A DNA stretch of 64,000 nucleotides from Bordetella parapertussis (GCA_945878355.1 CAMCTC010000001.1:124001-188000); one strand, 5' to 3'. Numbered from the stretch's first letter, positions 47,259-56,861 are shown. Numbers and translations: made by a program. Notes: generated by a model from the sequence alone, not told the origin.

Positions 47259-49501
47259 GCCAACCCGTTCCCGCGCCATCCCCAACGACCGACATCGAAG
47301 GCACGGTGTTCGGCCATCGCGATGGCCATGGCTTCGTGCGCCGAGACGACGGTGAGCCTGACATCTATCTTTCGCCGCAGGAGATGCGCTCGGTGCTGCA
47401 CCGTGACCGCATCCGGGCGCGGGTGGTGCGCTCTGACCGCAAGGGCCGGCCGGAGGGGCGTGTGATCGACATCGTCGAGCGACGCAAGTCGCCCATCATC
47501 GGGCGCTTGCTGCACGAGAACGGCGTCTGGCTGGTGGCGCCCGAGGACCGGCGTTTTGGGCAGGACATCCTGATCCCTAAGAACGCCACCGCCAACGCCA
47601 CAGTGGGTCAGGTGGTGGCGATCGAGCTGACCGAGCCGCCTTCGATGTTTTCACAGCCGGTGGGGCGGATCACCGAGGTGCTGGGCGAGATCGACGATTC
47701 GGGCATGGAAATCGAGATTGCAGTGCGCAAGTACGAGGTGCCACATCGATTCTCGGCCGAGGCTCTGGCGCAGGCTGCGGCCTTGCCGGACCGTGTTCGC
47801 GCGATCGACAAGCGACATCGCATTGACCTGACCGATGTGGCGCTGGTGACCATCGATGGCGAGGATGCGCGTGACTTTGACGACGCGGTGTATTGCGAGC
47901 CGCTCAAGACTGGGCGCGGCAAGACAGCATTCGAGGGCTGGCGCTTGATTGTCGCGATCGCCGATGTCAGCCACTATGTCAAACCCGGCGAGCCGCTTGA
48001 CGACGACGCTTACGAGCGCGCGACCTCGGTGTACTTCCCGCGCCGGGTGATCCCGATGCTGCCCGAGCGCATCAGCAACGGTCTGTGTTCGCTCAACCCT
48101 GACCAGGAGCGGCTGTCCATGGTCTGCGACATGCTGGTGGCCGCAACCGGTGAGATCACGGCCTACCAGTTCTACCCGGCGGTGATTCGTTCGCATGCTC
48201 GGCTGACCTACAACGAGGTGGCGACGATCCTGGGCAACACCCGAGGTGTCGAGGCTCAGCGCCGCGCCGATCTGGTGCCTCATCTGATCCACCTGCACGA
48301 GGTCTACAGGGTCTTGCTGAAGAATCGCGCGCTGCGAGGCGCGATCGACTTCGAGACCACCGAGACCCAGATCGTCTGCGACGACAACGGCCGGATTGAA
48401 AAAATCGTGCCACGCACCCGTACCGAGGCGCACCGCTTGATCGAGGAGGCGATGTTGGCGGCCAATGTCTGTGCCGCTGAGTTCATCGAGAGCCACAAGC
48501 ATCCTGCGCTTTACCGGGTGCACGAGGGTCCGACGCCTGAGAAGCGCGTCACGCTGCAGAACTATCTGCGAACGCTGGGTCTGGGCTTTCACCTGAGTGA
48601 CGACCCCAAACCCAGCGAGTTGCAGGCGATCTCGCTGGCCACCAAGGACAGGCCGGACGCGACGCAGATCCACTCGATGCTGCTGCGCTCGATGCAGCAG
48701 GCGATCTACACCGCCAGCAACGCGGGTCACTTCGGCTTGGCCTACGAGGCCTACGCGCACTTCACCAGCCCGATCCGGCGCTACCCGGATCTGCTGGTGC
48801 ACCGTGTCATCAAAGCCTTGTTGCTGGGCAAGCGCTACCACTTGGGTGGCAGTGCGGTTGAGCACACGGCGCTGTCGTCCCCTCAGCCGGCGCGCAAGGT
48901 CAGCAAGTCCGCAGCCAAGCCGCCCGCCAGCGCGCAGGATGCGGGCCTTTGGGAGGCGGCTGGTGCGCACTGCAGCGCCAACGAGCGGCGCGCCGACGAG
49001 GCTTCACGCGATGTCGAAGCGTGGCTCAAGTGCCGCTTCATGCGCGACCATCTGGGCGAGGAATTTGCCGGTACCGTGACCGCAGTCACCAGCTTCGGTC
49101 TGTTCATCACCCTGGACGAGCTCTATGTCGAGGGACTGGTCCACATCACCGAGCTCGGCGGCGAGTACTTCCGCTTCGACGAAGCGCGCCAGGACTTGCG
49201 CGGTGAGCGCAGCGGCCTGCGCTACACCGTCGGTTCGAGGGTCCGCGTTCAGGTCAGCCGGGTCGACCTCGACGGTCGCAAGATCGATTTCCGGTTGGTG
49301 CGCGAGGGTGAGGTCGACGCGCCTGTGGCGCGCAAGCGCAAAGGCGCAGTCAGTGGCACGGTCGCTGAAGAGTTGAAGGATGTGCAGGTGCGCGACCGGG
49401 CAGCCAAGGCAGGTCGCGCAAAGGCGGTGGCAGCTCGCGGTGCTTCGGCAGCCAAGAAGAGCCGCGGCGTCAAACCGACCAGGAGCCGCGCCAAGCCTTG
49501 A
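47237..49501 (+). CDS. rnr: Ribonuclease R, short N-terminus
   Basis: A 754-residue 3'-5' exoribonuclease that degrades structured RNA and takes part in mRNA and rRNA quality control. Cold-shock domain at about 20-75 (IEGTVFGHRDGHGFVRRDDG), RNB catalytic domain with TIDGEDARDFDDAVY (about 205-219, the four metal-binding aspartates), YAHFTSPIRRYPDLLVHRV, then an S1 domain (about 607-685, EEFAGTVTAVTSFGLFITLD) and a basic tail. E. coli RNase R has about 80 residues, including a helix-turn-helix, before the cold-shock domain; here only 20 remain. The divergent tRNA-Leu begins 24 bases upstream, leaving almost no room for a conventional promoter. Confidence 0.95.
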   Translation: MTRNQATSQPVPAPSPTTDIEGTVFGHRDGHGFVRRDDGEPDIYLSPQEMRSVLHRDRIRARVVRSDRKGRPEGRVIDIVERRKSPIIGRLLHENGVWLVAPEDRRFGQDILIPKNATANATVGQVVAIELTEPPSMFSQPVGRITEVLGEIDDSGMEIEIAVRKYEVPHRFSAEALAQAAALPDRVRAIDKRHRIDLTDVALVTIDGEDARDFDDAVYCEPLKTGRGKTAFEGWRLIVAIADVSHYVKPGEPLDDDAYERATSVYFPRRVIPMLPERISNGLCSLNPDQERLSMVCDMLVAATGEITAYQFYPAVIRSHARLTYNEVATILGNTRGVEAQRRADLVPHLIHLHEVYRVLLKNRALRGAIDFETTETQIVCDDNGRIEKIVPRTRTEAHRLIEEAMLAANVCAAEFIESHKHPALYRVHEGPTPEKRVTLQNYLRTLGLGFHLSDDPKPSELQAISLATKDRPDATQIHSMLLRSMQQAIYTASNAGHFGLAYEAYAHFTSPIRRYPDLLVHRVIKALLLGKRYHLGGSAVEHTALSSPQPARKVSKSAAKPPASAQDAGLWEAAGAHCSANERRADEASRDVEAWLKCRFMRDHLGEEFAGTVTAVTSFGLFITLDELYVEGLVHITELGGEYFRFDEARQDLRGERSGLRYTVGSRVRVQVSRVDLDGRKIDFRLVREGEVDAPVARKRKGAVSGTVAEELKDVQVRDRAAKAGRAKAVAARGASAAKKSRGVKPTRSRAKP

Positions 49502-49547
49502 CCCCGTCCTTCGCGGGCGCGCTGGCCTGGCTTGTTCGGGGCCGTTC

Positions 49548-51131
49548 TCAGCCGTCCAAAGGCATGCAGGCTGCCATCGCATCGATCAGGTCGCCGGCGC
49601 GCAGTGCCAGCCTTGCATCGCCGGCCTGCTCGGCAGCCCAGCCGTGCAGCCAGACGCTGGCCGCCGCCGCGTCTCGGCCCAAAGGGTCGCCAGCCTGCGA
49701 CCACAGACCGGCGAGCCAGCCCGCCAGCACATCGCCGCTGCCTGCCGTTCCTAGCCTGGCATTTCCCGTCGGGTTGACCAGCAAGGTCTTGCCAACCGAT
49801 GCGATCACTGTGCCCGAACCTTTGAGCACCACGACCGCATGCAATTGGTCCGCGAGCGCCTGTGCGCTGTGCAGTCGTTGCGCCTGCACAGTGGCTGCGC
49901 TGCAGCCAAGCAGGCGTGCGGCCTCCAAGGGGTGCGGTGTCAGCACGGTGGGTTGACTTCGGGTCGCGCGGGCCCGTAGCGCGACCTGCAGCGCCGGATC
50001 GGCAGCCAATGCGTTGAGCGCGTCGGCGTCAAGCACCAGCCTGGCTGCATGGTCCAGCACCGGCGCTAGCAGCGCGCCGATGTCCTGGCCGCCGCCGCAG
50101 CCACACACCACGGTGGCTCGCGCCAGCAGATCGGGCGCCAGCGCAGCCTGCACGCTTCGCGGCATCAGCTCGGGCCGGGCTGCATCGGGTGACAGGTCTT
50201 CATCGATCCTGGCCAAATAGACCCGGCCGGCACCTGCGGTCAGCGCTGCGCGTGCCGCCAGCATGGCTGCGCCGCCCATGCCTGGTGCGCCGCCGAGCAC
50301 CAGTACATCGCCGAAACTGCCTTTGTGTTGGGCGTGCGCGCGCTTGGGCATCAGCTGAAGCAGGTACTCCGGGCCGGTCAGCCGACTGCTGCAATGCTGG
50401 CCTGCGGTGTCGACGCCCAACTCATCAAGCCAGACGCGGCCGGCATGGTCACGGCCCTGCCCGGTGAACAGGCCGGGTTTGAGGGTCAGCAGTGACAAGG
50501 TGTGCGCTGCCACCACCGCGACTTCGCCCAGGCAGCGACCGCTGTCGCCGCACAGCCCGGTCGGCAGGTCCACGGCCAGCACGGTTGCCGTGCCGGCATT
50601 GAGTTGTCGGGCCGCTTGCTCGATAGCCCCCTCGGGCGCGTGGTTGGTGCCCAAGCCCAGCAGCGCGTCTATGCCCAGATCGGCACCAGCCTGCCAGGGA
50701 CAGTCCGGCCCTGCGCCAATCCAAACGCCGGCTTGCTGGGCCTGGGCCAGCGCATCGCGCGCGTCTTCTGGCATGCGACTGGCTTCGCCGAGCAGGCTGA
50801 CCCTGACATCCAGCCCTTGGCGGTGCAGATGACGCGCCGCGACCAAGCCATCCCCGCCGTTGTTGCCGGGACCCGCAGCGACCCAGATTCGCCGCGCCTG
50901 CGGCGCGACTGCCAGCGCCAGCCTGGCCACGGCCAGTCCGGCCGTGCCCATCAGACTTTGCGCCGGCCGCACTGCGATCGCTGCCTGTTCTATGCGCCTG
51001 CTGGCATTGGTATCGAACATCGGCCATCCTTGGCGGGACGGCAGCAAGGCCAGGGGTCCGGCATCGGCATTGGGGCGTGACAGGTTCATCGCTGATCCAG
51101 GGTTCGGCGCATTGAAAGCGTGCGCACTCAT
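49548..51131 (-). CDS. nnr: Bifunctional NAD(P)H-hydrate epimerase/dehydratase
   Basis: A 527-residue metabolite-repair enzyme. The N-terminal epimerase domain (about 38-225; VAAGPGNNGGDGLVAARHL, with the substrate loop at 84-102) interconverts R and S NAD(P)HX. The C-terminal ribokinase-like dehydratase domain (GSFGDVLVLGGAPGMGGAA; VLTPHPLEAARLLG; NARLGTAGSGDVLAGWLAG with the catalytic Asp) uses ADP to restore NAD(P)H. Both halves look complete, as in E. coli YjeF/Nnr. Starts at 51131 or 51089 are possible; neither has a clear ribosome site. It converges with rnr and follows the dadA-like gene by 78 bases on the same strand. Confidence 0.95.
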   Translation of the reverse strand: MSAHAFNAPNPGSAMNLSRPNADAGPLALLPSRQGWPMFDTNASRRIEQAAIAVRPAQSLMGTAGLAVARLALAVAPQARRIWVAAGPGNNGGDGLVAARHLHRQGLDVRVSLLGEASRMPEDARDALAQAQQAGVWIGAGPDCPWQAGADLGIDALLGLGTNHAPEGAIEQAARQLNAGTATVLAVDLPTGLCGDSGRCLGEVAVVAAHTLSLLTLKPGLFTGQGRDHAGRVWLDELGVDTAGQHCSSRLTGPEYLLQLMPKRAHAQHKGSFGDVLVLGGAPGMGGAAMLAARAALTAGAGRVYLARIDEDLSPDAARPELMPRSVQAALAPDLLARATVVCGCGGGQDIGALLAPVLDHAARLVLDADALNALAADPALQVALRARATRSQPTVLTPHPLEAARLLGCSAATVQAQRLHSAQALADQLHAVVVLKGSGTVIASVGKTLLVNPTGNARLGTAGSGDVLAGWLAGLWSQAGDPLGRDAAAASVWLHGWAAEQAGDARLALRAGDLIDAMAACMPLDG

Positions 51132-51209
51132 TGTGCTTTAGCCCAGTGGGCTTGCTCCTGGTCTCCGTGTTCCAAAGCCGGCAGCGCCAGCTTGCGGGCT
51201 CGCGCGAGC

Positions 51210-52505
51210 TCAGCGCTTGTGTTCCACCGCGGCCCCCAGGCGCCCGACATCCAGGCCTTCGACGTCGATCGCGGGTGATCGACCGGCCAGCTGATCGGCC
51301 AGCACCCGCGCTGACCCGCAAGCCAGTGCCCAGCCACTCGAACCATGGCCGAGGTTGAGCCAGACGCCGGGCGCGCCGCTGGCACCGAGCACTGGCGGGC
51401 CGTCGGGCAGCATGGGCCGGGCGCCTTTCCAGACCTGAGCCTGCGAAGTCTGGGCGCAGCCAGGAAACCAGTCGTCCAGCACCTTGTGCAGCGTGCCGAT
51501 GGGTGCAAGCTTGTGTTGAGCTAGCCGGCCGCCCAGTTCTGCGCTGCCGGCTACCCGCACCCGCTGGCCCAGTCGGCTGATCGCCACTTTGAAGGTCTCG
51601 TCCATCAGCGCCGAGCTGGGTCCGAGTTGAGGGCAGCCCTCGATCTGTCGCAGTGGCGCGGTGATCGAATAGCCGTGCACTGGCACCAGAGGCAAGCGCA
51701 GCCCGAGCGGCTTGAGCAGGGCCGCCGAGCCCATCGCGGCGCAGACCACGATCGCGTCGAAGCCATCTTGCTGGGTTCCAGACTGGCTGTCTGTGTCGCA
51801 ATGCAGCAGCGATGGTTGGTCGCCTGCCGTCAGTGTCAGCACATTTCGCTGGCAAAGAAATACCGCGCCCAGGCTCTGCGCCTGCGCGCGCAGCAATTGG
51901 GCAAACTGGCGGCAGTTGCCCACCTCGTCATCGGGCAGGTGGATGGCGGCGTGCAGGCTCATCTCTGGGTTGAGCCCAGGTTCAATGTTGCGTGCACCCG
52001 CGTCGTCGACCAGCGCATGGGTCACCCCCAGCTCAGCCAGCAGCTTGAGACCGCTTTGCGCCAGCGCCATTTCCTTTGCGCTGCGCAGCAACACCAGGTA
52101 GCCGCGGGCTCGCTCATGGTCGAACGCCAGTTCGCGGCTGAGCATCTGCAGTCGCAGTTGGCTGTAGCGCGCCAGGCCGTGCATGCGTGCCCGGTTCGCT
52201 GCGTAGACCGGCGCGCTGCACGCTCGCCACCAGCGCCACATCCAGCGCCATTGGCCGGCTGCCATGGGCCAAGCCAAGCGAACCGGGCTGTGTGGGCTCA
52301 GCAGGTGACGCAACACTTTGGCCGGCATGCCGGGTGCGGCCCAAGGGGTGACATAGCCCGGCGCGACCACACCGGCGTTGGCAAAGCTGGTCTCCTCGGC
52401 CACGCTTGCGCGGCGCTCGAAGACCGTCACTTGATGACCGTCGCGTGCCAGTTCGAAAGACGTCGTCACGCCGACGATGCCGGCGCCGATCACTGCAACC
52501 CGCAC
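51210..52505 (-). CDS. dadA: D-amino acid dehydrogenase, DadA-like
   Basis: A 431-residue FAD-dependent oxidoreductase. The N-terminal dinucleotide fold is VAVIGAGIVGVTTSFELARDG (residues 3 onward), followed by ETSFANAGVVAPGYVTPWAAPG, the segment that marks DadA proteins, and a C-terminal WKGARPMLPDGPPVLG...LNLGHGSSGWALACGSARVLAD. DadA oxidises D-amino acids to keto acids and ammonia and passes electrons to the respiratory chain. The start is GTG, two bases after the amidase stop, so the pair is tightly coupled. It may not be the canonical D-alanine enzyme: no alr/dadX racemase or Lrp regulator is adjacent. Confidence 0.85.
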   Translation of the reverse strand: MRVAVIGAGIVGVTTSFELARDGHQVTVFERRASVAEETSFANAGVVAPGYVTPWAAPGMPAKVLRHLLSPHSPVRLAWPMAAGQWRWMWRWWRACSAPVYAANRARMHGLARYSQLRLQMLSRELAFDHERARGYLVLLRSAKEMALAQSGLKLLAELGVTHALVDDAGARNIEPGLNPEMSLHAAIHLPDDEVGNCRQFAQLLRAQAQSLGAVFLCQRNVLTLTAGDQPSLLHCDTDSQSGTQQDGFDAIVVCAAMGSAALLKPLGLRLPLVPVHGYSITAPLRQIEGCPQLGPSSALMDETFKVAISRLGQRVRVAGSAELGGRLAQHKLAPIGTLHKVLDDWFPGCAQTSQAQVWKGARPMLPDGPPVLGASGAPGVWLNLGHGSSGWALACGSARVLADQLAGRSPAIDVEGLDVGRLGAAVEHKR

Positions 52506-52507
52506 GG

Positions 52508-53983
52508 TCAGCGACCGTTGCTGGAGCGGGCGGCGGCCAACGTCGACTCGATGGCCAGACTGACGCCTAGAACCGCGTCGTCGCTCATCGCTGGCCCCCA
52601 GACCATCAGCCCCACCGGCATCTGACCGCGGTCCTGGCAGGGCATGGACAGCGCGCAGCCGTCGAGCAGGTTGACGACAGTTGTGTTGCGCAGCAACAGC
52701 AAATTGGTTGCAGCGAACTCGCTGTCGCTGGCGACCAGCGGCGCGATCGCCGGCGCCACGACGGGCACGGTGGGCGACAGCAGCGCGTCAAAGCCTTGCA
52801 CCGCCGCTTCGATGCAGGCGATCCAGCGGCCGCGGGTCTGCTGCAGGTCGATGTAGTCGGCTGCGCTGATGGCCGCGCCACGACGTATTCGGATCGACAC
52901 GCGTGGGTCATAGTCGGCTTCGCGCTGCGCCAACCGGTCGCGGTGCCAGCACCAGCTCTCAGCGGCGGTCAGGCCACCTTGGGCTTGTAGCGCAGGCAGG
53001 TCGGTCAGGGGCGCAAGCTCGATGTCCTCGATCTGCGCGCCGGCCTCGCGCAGCCTGGCCAGTGTGCGCTCGAAGGCCTTGGCAACGTCCTTATCCAGGC
53101 CATCGAGCAGCAGATTTTGCGGCACGGCCAGCCGCATCGCGCGCAGTGGCCGGCTCAGCGGGCGCGGCGTGCAAGCGGCCAGCAGGCCGTGCAGCAAGGC
53201 CGCGTCTCGCACGCTGCGGGTGATGGCGCATGCCGTATCGAGTGAGAACGACAGCGGCACCGCGCCGGCCAGCGGTGTCAAGCGCTGGGTGTTCTTGAAA
53301 CCCACCAGCCCGTGCAGTGCTGCTGGAATGCGGATCGACCCGCCGGTATCCGACCCGAGCGCTGCCCAGGCCGCGCCTGTGGCCACTGACACTGCGCCGC
53401 CCGAGGTGCTGCCGCCAGGGATGCGAGGGGTCGGATCCAACGCCAGCGTCACGGGGTTGACCGGTGTGCCGAAGTGCGGATTGATGCCTACGCCGGAGTA
53501 GGCGAATTCGCTCAGGTTGGTGTGACCGATCAGTGCCGCGCCGGCGTTTCGAAGCCGTGCCACCGCCGGGCAATCGGCGCTGGCCGCTGTTGCATCGGCC
53601 AGAGACTTTGAACCCGCGGTGGTGGGGTGGCCTGCGACGTCGAACAAGTCCTTGATCGACACCGCCAGTCCGGCCAGGGGCGGCAGCGGTGCGCCAGCGG
53701 ATAGCGCCAGGTCGGCAGCAGCGGCGCTGGCCTTGGCGTTGGCGTCAAACCGGCGCAGGAACACATGTTTGCAGGACGGGCTGTCGGCCGCCGCCAGCGA
53801 GACATTGAGCAATTCGCTTGCTTTGACCCTGCCGCTGCGCAAAGCCCAGGCTGCATCGTGCAGGTCGAGGACTGCGCGCTCACCGGGCTGCTGGCTCGCA
53901 GCGTCTTGCAGGCCGGTGATGTCGGGTTCGAAGGACCCGAATGCTATACTCTTGGGCTTTATCTGAATGTGCATGGGGCTCAT
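52508..53983 (-). CDS. Amidase signature family amidase
   Basis: A 491-residue amidase-signature hydrolase. The Ser-cisSer-Lys triad is visible: Lys111 in VSIKDLFD, the cis-serine in PGGSTSGGAVS (192 or 194) and the nucleophile Ser216 in GSDTGGSIRIPA. No GatA context exists (no gatB or gatC) and it lacks the C-terminal domain of allophanate hydrolase. It sits two bases upstream of a DadA-like dehydrogenase. D-amino acid amidases of this family have been described in Comamonadaceae relatives (Variovorax, Delftia), so hydrolysis of D-amino acid amides is a reasonable but unproven idea. Its start (53983 or 53974) lies over the rightward rpsB promoter. Confidence 0.88.
   Translation of the reverse strand: MSPMHIQIKPKSIAFGSFEPDITGLQDAASQQPGERAVLDLHDAAWALRSGRVKASELLNVSLAAADSPSCKHVFLRRFDANAKASAAAADLALSAGAPLPPLAGLAVSIKDLFDVAGHPTTAGSKSLADATAASADCPAVARLRNAGAALIGHTNLSEFAYSGVGINPHFGTPVNPVTLALDPTPRIPGGSTSGGAVSVATGAAWAALGSDTGGSIRIPAALHGLVGFKNTQRLTPLAGAVPLSFSLDTACAITRSVRDAALLHGLLAACTPRPLSRPLRAMRLAVPQNLLLDGLDKDVAKAFERTLARLREAGAQIEDIELAPLTDLPALQAQGGLTAAESWCWHRDRLAQREADYDPRVSIRIRRGAAISAADYIDLQQTRGRWIACIEAAVQGFDALLSPTVPVVAPAIAPLVASDSEFAATNLLLLRNTTVVNLLDGCALSMPCQDRGQMPVGLMVWGPAMSDDAVLGVSLAIESTLAAARSSNGR
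53942..53950 (+). promoter_or_regulatory. Extended -10 promoter of rpsB
   Basis: TGCTATACT provides the TGn extension plus TATACT (5 of 6). Extended -10 promoters can work with a poor -35, and none is obvious here. It lies inside the first codons of the leftward amidase gene and about 190 bases before rpsB. The same nine bases serve tRNA-Leu(CAG). Confidence 0.6.
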
Positions 53984-54139
53984 GTTAGAGCAACCAGCGG
54001 CAGATGAATGAAACCGCGAACCGGCTGCCGAAAGGTGTCGCTCGAACGGAGTCGTCTATGAGCTAGGTGGGGTGCCACCACAGACGTTTTCCCGCCAGCG
54101 ATTCGCGCCGGATTCAAGAACCAACCTTCGGAGTAGTCC
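53957..54139 (+). promoter_or_regulatory. rpsB 5' leader, possible S2 autoregulatory region
   Basis: About 180 untranslated bases before rpsB with several potential stems, among them GGTGG/CCACC near 54066-54080. Long rpsB leaders bind ribosomal protein S2 and repress translation in E. coli. Similar control here is inference; I cannot fold or align it. Confidence 0.4.
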
Positions 54140-54886
54140 ATGTCAGTCACCATGCGTGAAATGCTGGAAGCGGGCGTCCATTTCGGACACCAGACCCGCT
54201 TCTGGAACCCCAAGATGGCGCCGTTCATTTACGGCCATCGCAACAAGATTCACATCATCAACCTCGAGAAGACGCTGCCGAAGTTCGAGGAGGCGATGAA
54301 GTTTGTGCGCCAGCTCAGCGGCAAGCGCGGCACCATCCTGATGGTGGGCACCAAGCGTCAGGCGCGTGATGTGATCAACATGGAGGCGCATCGCGCCGGC
54401 ATGCCTTTCGTCGACCAGCGCTGGCTAGGCGGCATGCTGACCAACTTCAAGACGGTCAAAGGCTCGCTGAAGAAGCTCAAGGAAATGCAAGCCACCAAAG
54501 AGGCTGGCATGGATCAGTTGAGCAAGAAGGAAAGCCTGATGTTCGAGCGCGAACTGGCCAAGCTCGAAAAAGACATCGGCGGAATCCAGGACATGGGCGC
54601 CTTGCCTGACGCGCTGTTTGTGATCGACGTCGGTTACCACAAGATTGCCATCGCCGAAGCCATCAAGCTGGGCATCCCGATCATCGGCGTTGTTGATACC
54701 AACCACTCGCCGCTCGGTATCGACTATGTCATCCCTGGCAACGACGACTCGGCCAAGGCCGTGGCCTTGTACGCCAAGGCGGTTGCCGATGCAGTGCTTG
54801 AGGGCCGAGCCAATTCGATGAACGAAGTCGTGACCGCCGTGGCTGCAGGTGACGACGAATTCGTAGAGGTCAGCGAAGGCGCGTGA
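54140..54886 (+). CDS. rpsB: 30S ribosomal protein S2
   Basis: A 248-residue S2 protein of the small subunit. [25 protein letters not shown] is the highly conserved N-terminus; [29 protein letters not shown] (about 99-117) and [31 protein letters not shown] complete the family signatures. The ribosome site GGAG lies seven bases before the ATG. It begins the rpsB-tsf-pyrH-frr unit. In most Burkholderiales methionine aminopeptidase (map) is divergent at this place; here an amidase gene occupies it. Confidence 0.99.
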   Translation: MSVTMREMLEAGVHFGHQTRFWNPKMAPFIYGHRNKIHIINLEKTLPKFEEAMKFVRQLSGKRGTILMVGTKRQARDVINMEAHRAGMPFVDQRWLGGMLTNFKTVKGSLKKLKEMQATKEAGMDQLSKKESLMFERELAKLEKDIGGIQDMGALPDALFVIDVGYHKIAIAEAIKLGIPIIGVVDTNHSPLGIDYVIPGNDDSAKAVALYAKAVADAVLEGRANSMNEVVTAVAAGDDEFVEVSEGA

Positions 54887-54893
54887 ACCGGGT

Positions 54894-54915
54894 ACGCCAA
54901 CGTGCGCGTTGGCGT
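54894..54915 (+). other. Intercistronic hairpin between rpsB and tsf
   Basis: ACGCCAAC (54894-54901) and GTTGGCGT (54908-54915) form a perfect 8-bp stem with a six-base loop, followed by GTTTGG. The T-run is short, so it may be an attenuator, as known for the E. coli rpsB-tsf junction, or a processing site. Confidence 0.5.
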
Positions 54916-55097
54916 GTTTGGCCTGTGACGGCGTTGCTTCCGCAGTTGGCGGATGAGAACCCGTTCGCGGCGCCTGATCCTTGCAAGATTGGCTGCCAAG
55001 CCTCTGTTTGACAAGGATGATTCATGAGGGCGCCCGGTTCGGGCGCTTGGTCAAGCTGGGCTGCTGCATGGCGGCCCACAGCAATGGGAGATTGAAC

Positions 55098-56018
55098 ATG
55101 GCAGTGATCACGGCGAGCATGGTAGGCGAACTACGTGCCAAGACCGACGCACCGATGATGGAGTGCAAGAAGGCCCTCACCGAGGCCGATGGCGACATGG
55201 GGCGCGCTGAGGAAATCCTGCGTGTCAAGCTGGGCAACAAGGCCGGCAAGGCGGCGTCGCGGATCACTGCCGAAGGCGTGATTGCGATTGCGGCAAACGG
55301 CACGACGGGCGCGATGATCGAGGTCAACTGCGAGACTGACTTTGTCTCCAAGAACGATTCGTTCCTGGCTTTCACGAAGAACCTCGCGGACCTGGTCGCG
55401 ACCCATAATCCCGCCGACGTGGCTGCGCTCAGCGCCTTGCCGCTGGCGCAGGAGAGTTTCGGCCCGACGGTCGAAGATGTTCGCAAGGGTCTGATCGGCA
55501 AGATCGGCGAGAACGTTGCGATCCGTCGCTTCAAACAATTCTCCGGCGACCACAAGCTGGCCACCTATCTTCACGGCGTGCGCATCGGCGTGGTGGTGGA
55601 GTACACCGGTGATGATGTGGCGGCCAAGGATGTGGCGATGCACGTGGCAGCGATGAAGCCGGTGTCTTTGTCGCAAGCCCAGGTGCCTGCTGAATTGGTT
55701 GAAAAAGAGCGTCGGATTGCTGCCGAGAAAGCCGCCGAGGACTCGGCGACTGCGGTGGCCGCTGGCAAGCCAGCCCAGTCGCCTGAGATCGTCGCCAAGC
55801 GAGTCGAAGGCTCGGTGCAGAAGTACCTCAAGGAGGTCTCTCTGTTCAACCAGCCCTTCGTCAAGAACGACAAACAGACCGTCGAGCAGATGCTCAAGTC
55901 CATCAACACCCAGGTCGCCGGTTTCACGATGTACGTGGTCGGTGAGGGCATCGAGAAAAAGGTCGATGATTTTGCGGCTGAAGTGGCGGCGCAAGTCGCT
56001 GCAGCCAAGACCGCCTGA
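55098..56018 (+). CDS. tsf: Elongation factor Ts
   Basis: A 306-residue guanine-nucleotide exchange factor for EF-Tu. The N-terminal UBA-like domain ([28 protein letters not shown]) is followed by core subdomains with [13 protein letters not shown] (about 80-92), the contact with the EF-Tu G domain, and the C-terminal [13 protein letters not shown]. The start is the ATG after GGGAG; the frame opens 39 codons upstream in the spacer. It is 211 bases after rpsB, with a hairpin in the gap, suggesting partial uncoupling of S2 and EF-Ts levels. Confidence 0.98.
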   Translation: MAVITASMVGELRAKTDAPMMECKKALTEADGDMGRAEEILRVKLGNKAGKAASRITAEGVIAIAANGTTGAMIEVNCETDFVSKNDSFLAFTKNLADLVATHNPADVAALSALPLAQESFGPTVEDVRKGLIGKIGENVAIRRFKQFSGDHKLATYLHGVRIGVVVEYTGDDVAAKDVAMHVAAMKPVSLSQAQVPAELVEKERRIAAEKAAEDSATAVAAGKPAQSPEIVAKRVEGSVQKYLKEVSLFNQPFVKNDKQTVEQMLKSINTQVAGFTMYVVGEGIEKKVDDFAAEVAAQVAAAKTA

Positions 56019-56150
56019 ACACCTGGGTGACGCCGTTTCCTGCCGACAGGCCAGGTTTCGGCGTACCAACCCAGCTGGCGGAACGGCGCGCGGTGACGTG
56101 CATACGGTCGCCGGCGCTTAAACTGTCGCCTTCGTCCTAGGAGCCTCTGC

Positions 56151-56861
56151 ATGCCCGCTTACAAGCGCATTCTTCTCAAGCTCTCGGGTGAGGCCTTGAT
56201 GGGCGATGACGCCTACGGCATCAACCGTGCGACCATCGTTCGCATGGTCCGCGAAGTGCAGGAAGTGACGGCGCTGGGGGTTGAAGTGGCCGTGGTGATT
56301 GGCGGCGGCAACATTTTTCGCGGTGTGGCTGGCGGGTCGGTAGGCATGGACCGTGCGACTGCTGACTACATGGGCATGCTGGCGACCGTGATGAATGCGC
56401 TGGCGCTGGCCGATACGATGCGGCTCGAAGGCATGGTGGCGCGCGTGATGTCGGCGATCAGTATCGAGCAGGTGGTCGAGCCCTATGTCAGGCCCAAGGC
56501 CTTGCAGTATCTCGAGGAAGGCAAGATCGTGATCTTCGCCGCCGGCACCGGCAACCCCTTTTTCACCACCGATACTGCAGCGGCACTGCGCGGCGCCGAG
56601 ATTGGCGCGGAAATCGTTCTGAAGGCGACCAAGGTGGACGGCGTCTACACGGCCGACCCCAATAAGGACCCGCTCGCCACGCGTTACACCAGTGTGAGCT
56701 TCGACGAAGCCATCTCCAAGAATCTGCAAGTGCTGGACGCCACCGCTTTTGCGCTGTGTCGCGACCAGAAGCTGCCCATCAAGGTGTTTTCGATCTTCAA
56801 GCCCGGCGCGCTCAAGCGCGTTGTGATGGGCGAGGACGAAGGCACCCTGGTTCACGTCTGA
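56151..56861 (+). CDS. pyrH: UMP kinase
   Basis: A 236-residue bacterial UMP kinase of the amino-acid-kinase fold; phosphorylates UMP to [19 protein letters not shown] (about 4-19), [30 protein letters not shown] (about 133-149) and [14 protein letters not shown] are all family signatures. AGGAG lies seven bases before the ATG. A weak -10-like TAAACT (56119-56124) lies upstream. Order tsf-pyrH-frr is nearly universal. Confidence 0.98.
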   Translation: MPAYKRILLKLSGEALMGDDAYGINRATIVRMVREVQEVTALGVEVAVVIGGGNIFRGVAGGSVGMDRATADYMGMLATVMNALALADTMRLEGMVARVMSAISIEQVVEPYVRPKALQYLEEGKIVIFAAGTGNPFFTTDTAAALRGAEIGAEIVLKATKVDGVYTADPNKDPLATRYTSVSFDEAISKNLQVLDATAFALCRDQKLPIKVFSIFKPGALKRVVMGEDEGTLVHV

